Assembly (NCBI RefSeq): GCF_002204185.1
Contig: NZ_MXPU01000005.1
Coordinates: forward strand, 1 to 64,000
DNA length: 64,000 nt
Reading direction: 5' to 3'
Origin: Rhizobium esperanzae
Lineage (GTDB): Bacteria > Pseudomonadota > Alphaproteobacteria > Rhizobiales > Rhizobiaceae
Made by a program: the position numbers and the translations under genes
Shown: one piece after another, positions 63,438 through 64,000 of the stretch
Layout: each line of letters opens with the position of its first letter
Numbering within the stretch: position 1 is the stretch's first letter
Notes under the pieces: generated by a model
Told to the model about the DNA's origin: nothing
Databases searched by the model: none
What the model saw: the letters and a program-made list of their open reading frames with translations, nothing else

Positions 63438-64000
63438 TCAATCTCCCCTGCGCGTCATTGCCGACGCCAATGCCAAGTCTCCTATTGAAGAAAATGAAGC
63501 GAAACAGCAGGAAACGGTAGCCGAAGCGCCTTCGTCCAATTCAGCGCCGGCTGCTGCCGTGGCTGCGCCTGGCGGCAACAAGGTCCGCCGCCGGCGCAGT
63601 TTCACGCGGCCCGTTCTCTTCGCCCTGCTGCCGGTTGCGCTCGTCGTCGGCGGTTACTACTACGTCAATGGCGGTCAGGTGATGTCGACCGACAACGCCT
63701 ATATCCAGGCCGATATGGTCGGGGTCACCACCGATGTCTCCGGCATCGTCGACCAGATCGACGTGCATGAGAACGAGGCGGTCAAAGCGGGGCAGGTGCT
63801 GTTCAGCCTGAGGATCGAGTCCTTCAAGATCGCACTTGCCGGCGCCGAAGCGCAGCTCGGCGTCCAGCGCAACCAGATCATGAACCTCAAGGCGAGCTAT
63901 CAGCAGTCGCTCGCCGAGATCGTTCAGGCGCAAGCGGACCTGCCCTATTACCAGGATCAGTTCGACCGGCAGCAGAACCTCGTCAACAACGGCAGCGCGA
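63430..64000 (+). CDS. EmrA/HlyD-type efflux adaptor, cut by window end
   Basis: The first 190 residues of a membrane-fusion protein. A low-complexity Ala/Pro/Glu-rich cytosolic N-terminus (about residues 1-52), a basic stretch and one membrane helix (about residues 61-77), then STDNAYIQADMVGVTTDVSG (the classic EmrA opening), a lipoyl half (VHENEAVKAGQVLF) and the start of the coiled coil. No stop before the window end. ATG overlaps the marR-like stop. An EmrB-type MFS pump is expected downstream. Confidence 0.9.
   Translation, partial: MADQSPLRVIADANAKSPIEENEAKQQETVAEAPSSNSAPAAAVAAPGGNKVRRRRSFTRPVLFALLPVALVVGGYYYVNGGQVMSTDNAYIQADMVGVTTDVSGIVDQIDVHENEAVKAGQVLFSLRIESFKIALAGAEAQLGVQRNQIMNLKASYQQSLAEIVQAQADLPYYQDQFDRQQNLVNNGSA

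Overview
The window looks like a chromosomal segment of a Rhizobium-type alphaproteobacterium (R. leguminosarum/etli group or a close relative). The support is an rRNA operon ending in 5S rRNA plus initiator tRNA, high GC with strong wobble bias, RIME-type palindromic repeats, and gene families typical of Rhizobiaceae (Exo/Pss-like polysaccharide genes, ugp, many MalK-type ABC operons).

Layout: (1) 1-324, the end of an rrn operon: 5S rRNA tail, tRNA-fMet, terminators. (2) 506-17128, a complete but rearranged NADH:quinone oxidoreductase (complex I). nuoH, nuoI and a CBS-domain gene are on the plus strand; on the minus strand, read 5' to 3', are nuoJ, K, an MrpD-like pump gene, a small membrane gene, a second MrpD-like pump gene, then nuoM, N, a possible 43-aa sORF, A, B, C, D, E, F, G. 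No canonical NuoL is present; two MrpD-like subunits stand in its place, so four antiporter-like subunits are encoded. NuoG carries the N7 cluster ligands that the usual alphaproteobacterial enzyme lacks. This is the most interesting system in the window.

(3) 17402-21529, a patch of decay: a DUF305 gene, a RIME copy, an internally deleted multicopper oxidase, a cytochrome c'-like tail, then an intact PQQ glucose dehydrogenase. (4) 21747-38606, a Wzx/Wzy-type exopolysaccharide locus. The minus-strand arm holds ExoY-, ExoP-, ExoF- and Wzy-like proteins and three glycosyltransferases; the plus-strand arm holds a Crp/Fnr-type regulator, two GT4 glycosyltransferases, a flippase and a GH16 glycanase. 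The arms are separated by an AT-rich control region. The ExoP-like protein has lost the Walker A lysine and the tyrosine tail.

(5) 38627-46124, a sugar ABC operon with a PfkB kinase and a SIS-domain enzyme, divergent from a ROK regulator. Its gene content resembles fructosamine (frl) operons. (6) 46488-50898, ugpBAEC for glycerol-3-phosphate uptake, followed by small metabolic genes (cupin, AhpD-like, a frameshifted hydroxypyruvate isomerase-like gene, SDR). (7) 53879-56447, an Rrf2 regulator, an SfnB-like flavoenzyme and a metallophosphoesterase. (8) 56581-64000, export and ion homeostasis: an RND pump with its adaptor, a CPA1 Na+/H+ antiporter, and a MarR regulator with the start of an EmrA-type adaptor cut by the window edge.

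All functional calls come from motif and family recognition by eye; no database search was run. Start codons were moved from the longest open frame wherever a Shine-Dalgarno sequence or signal peptide decided it.
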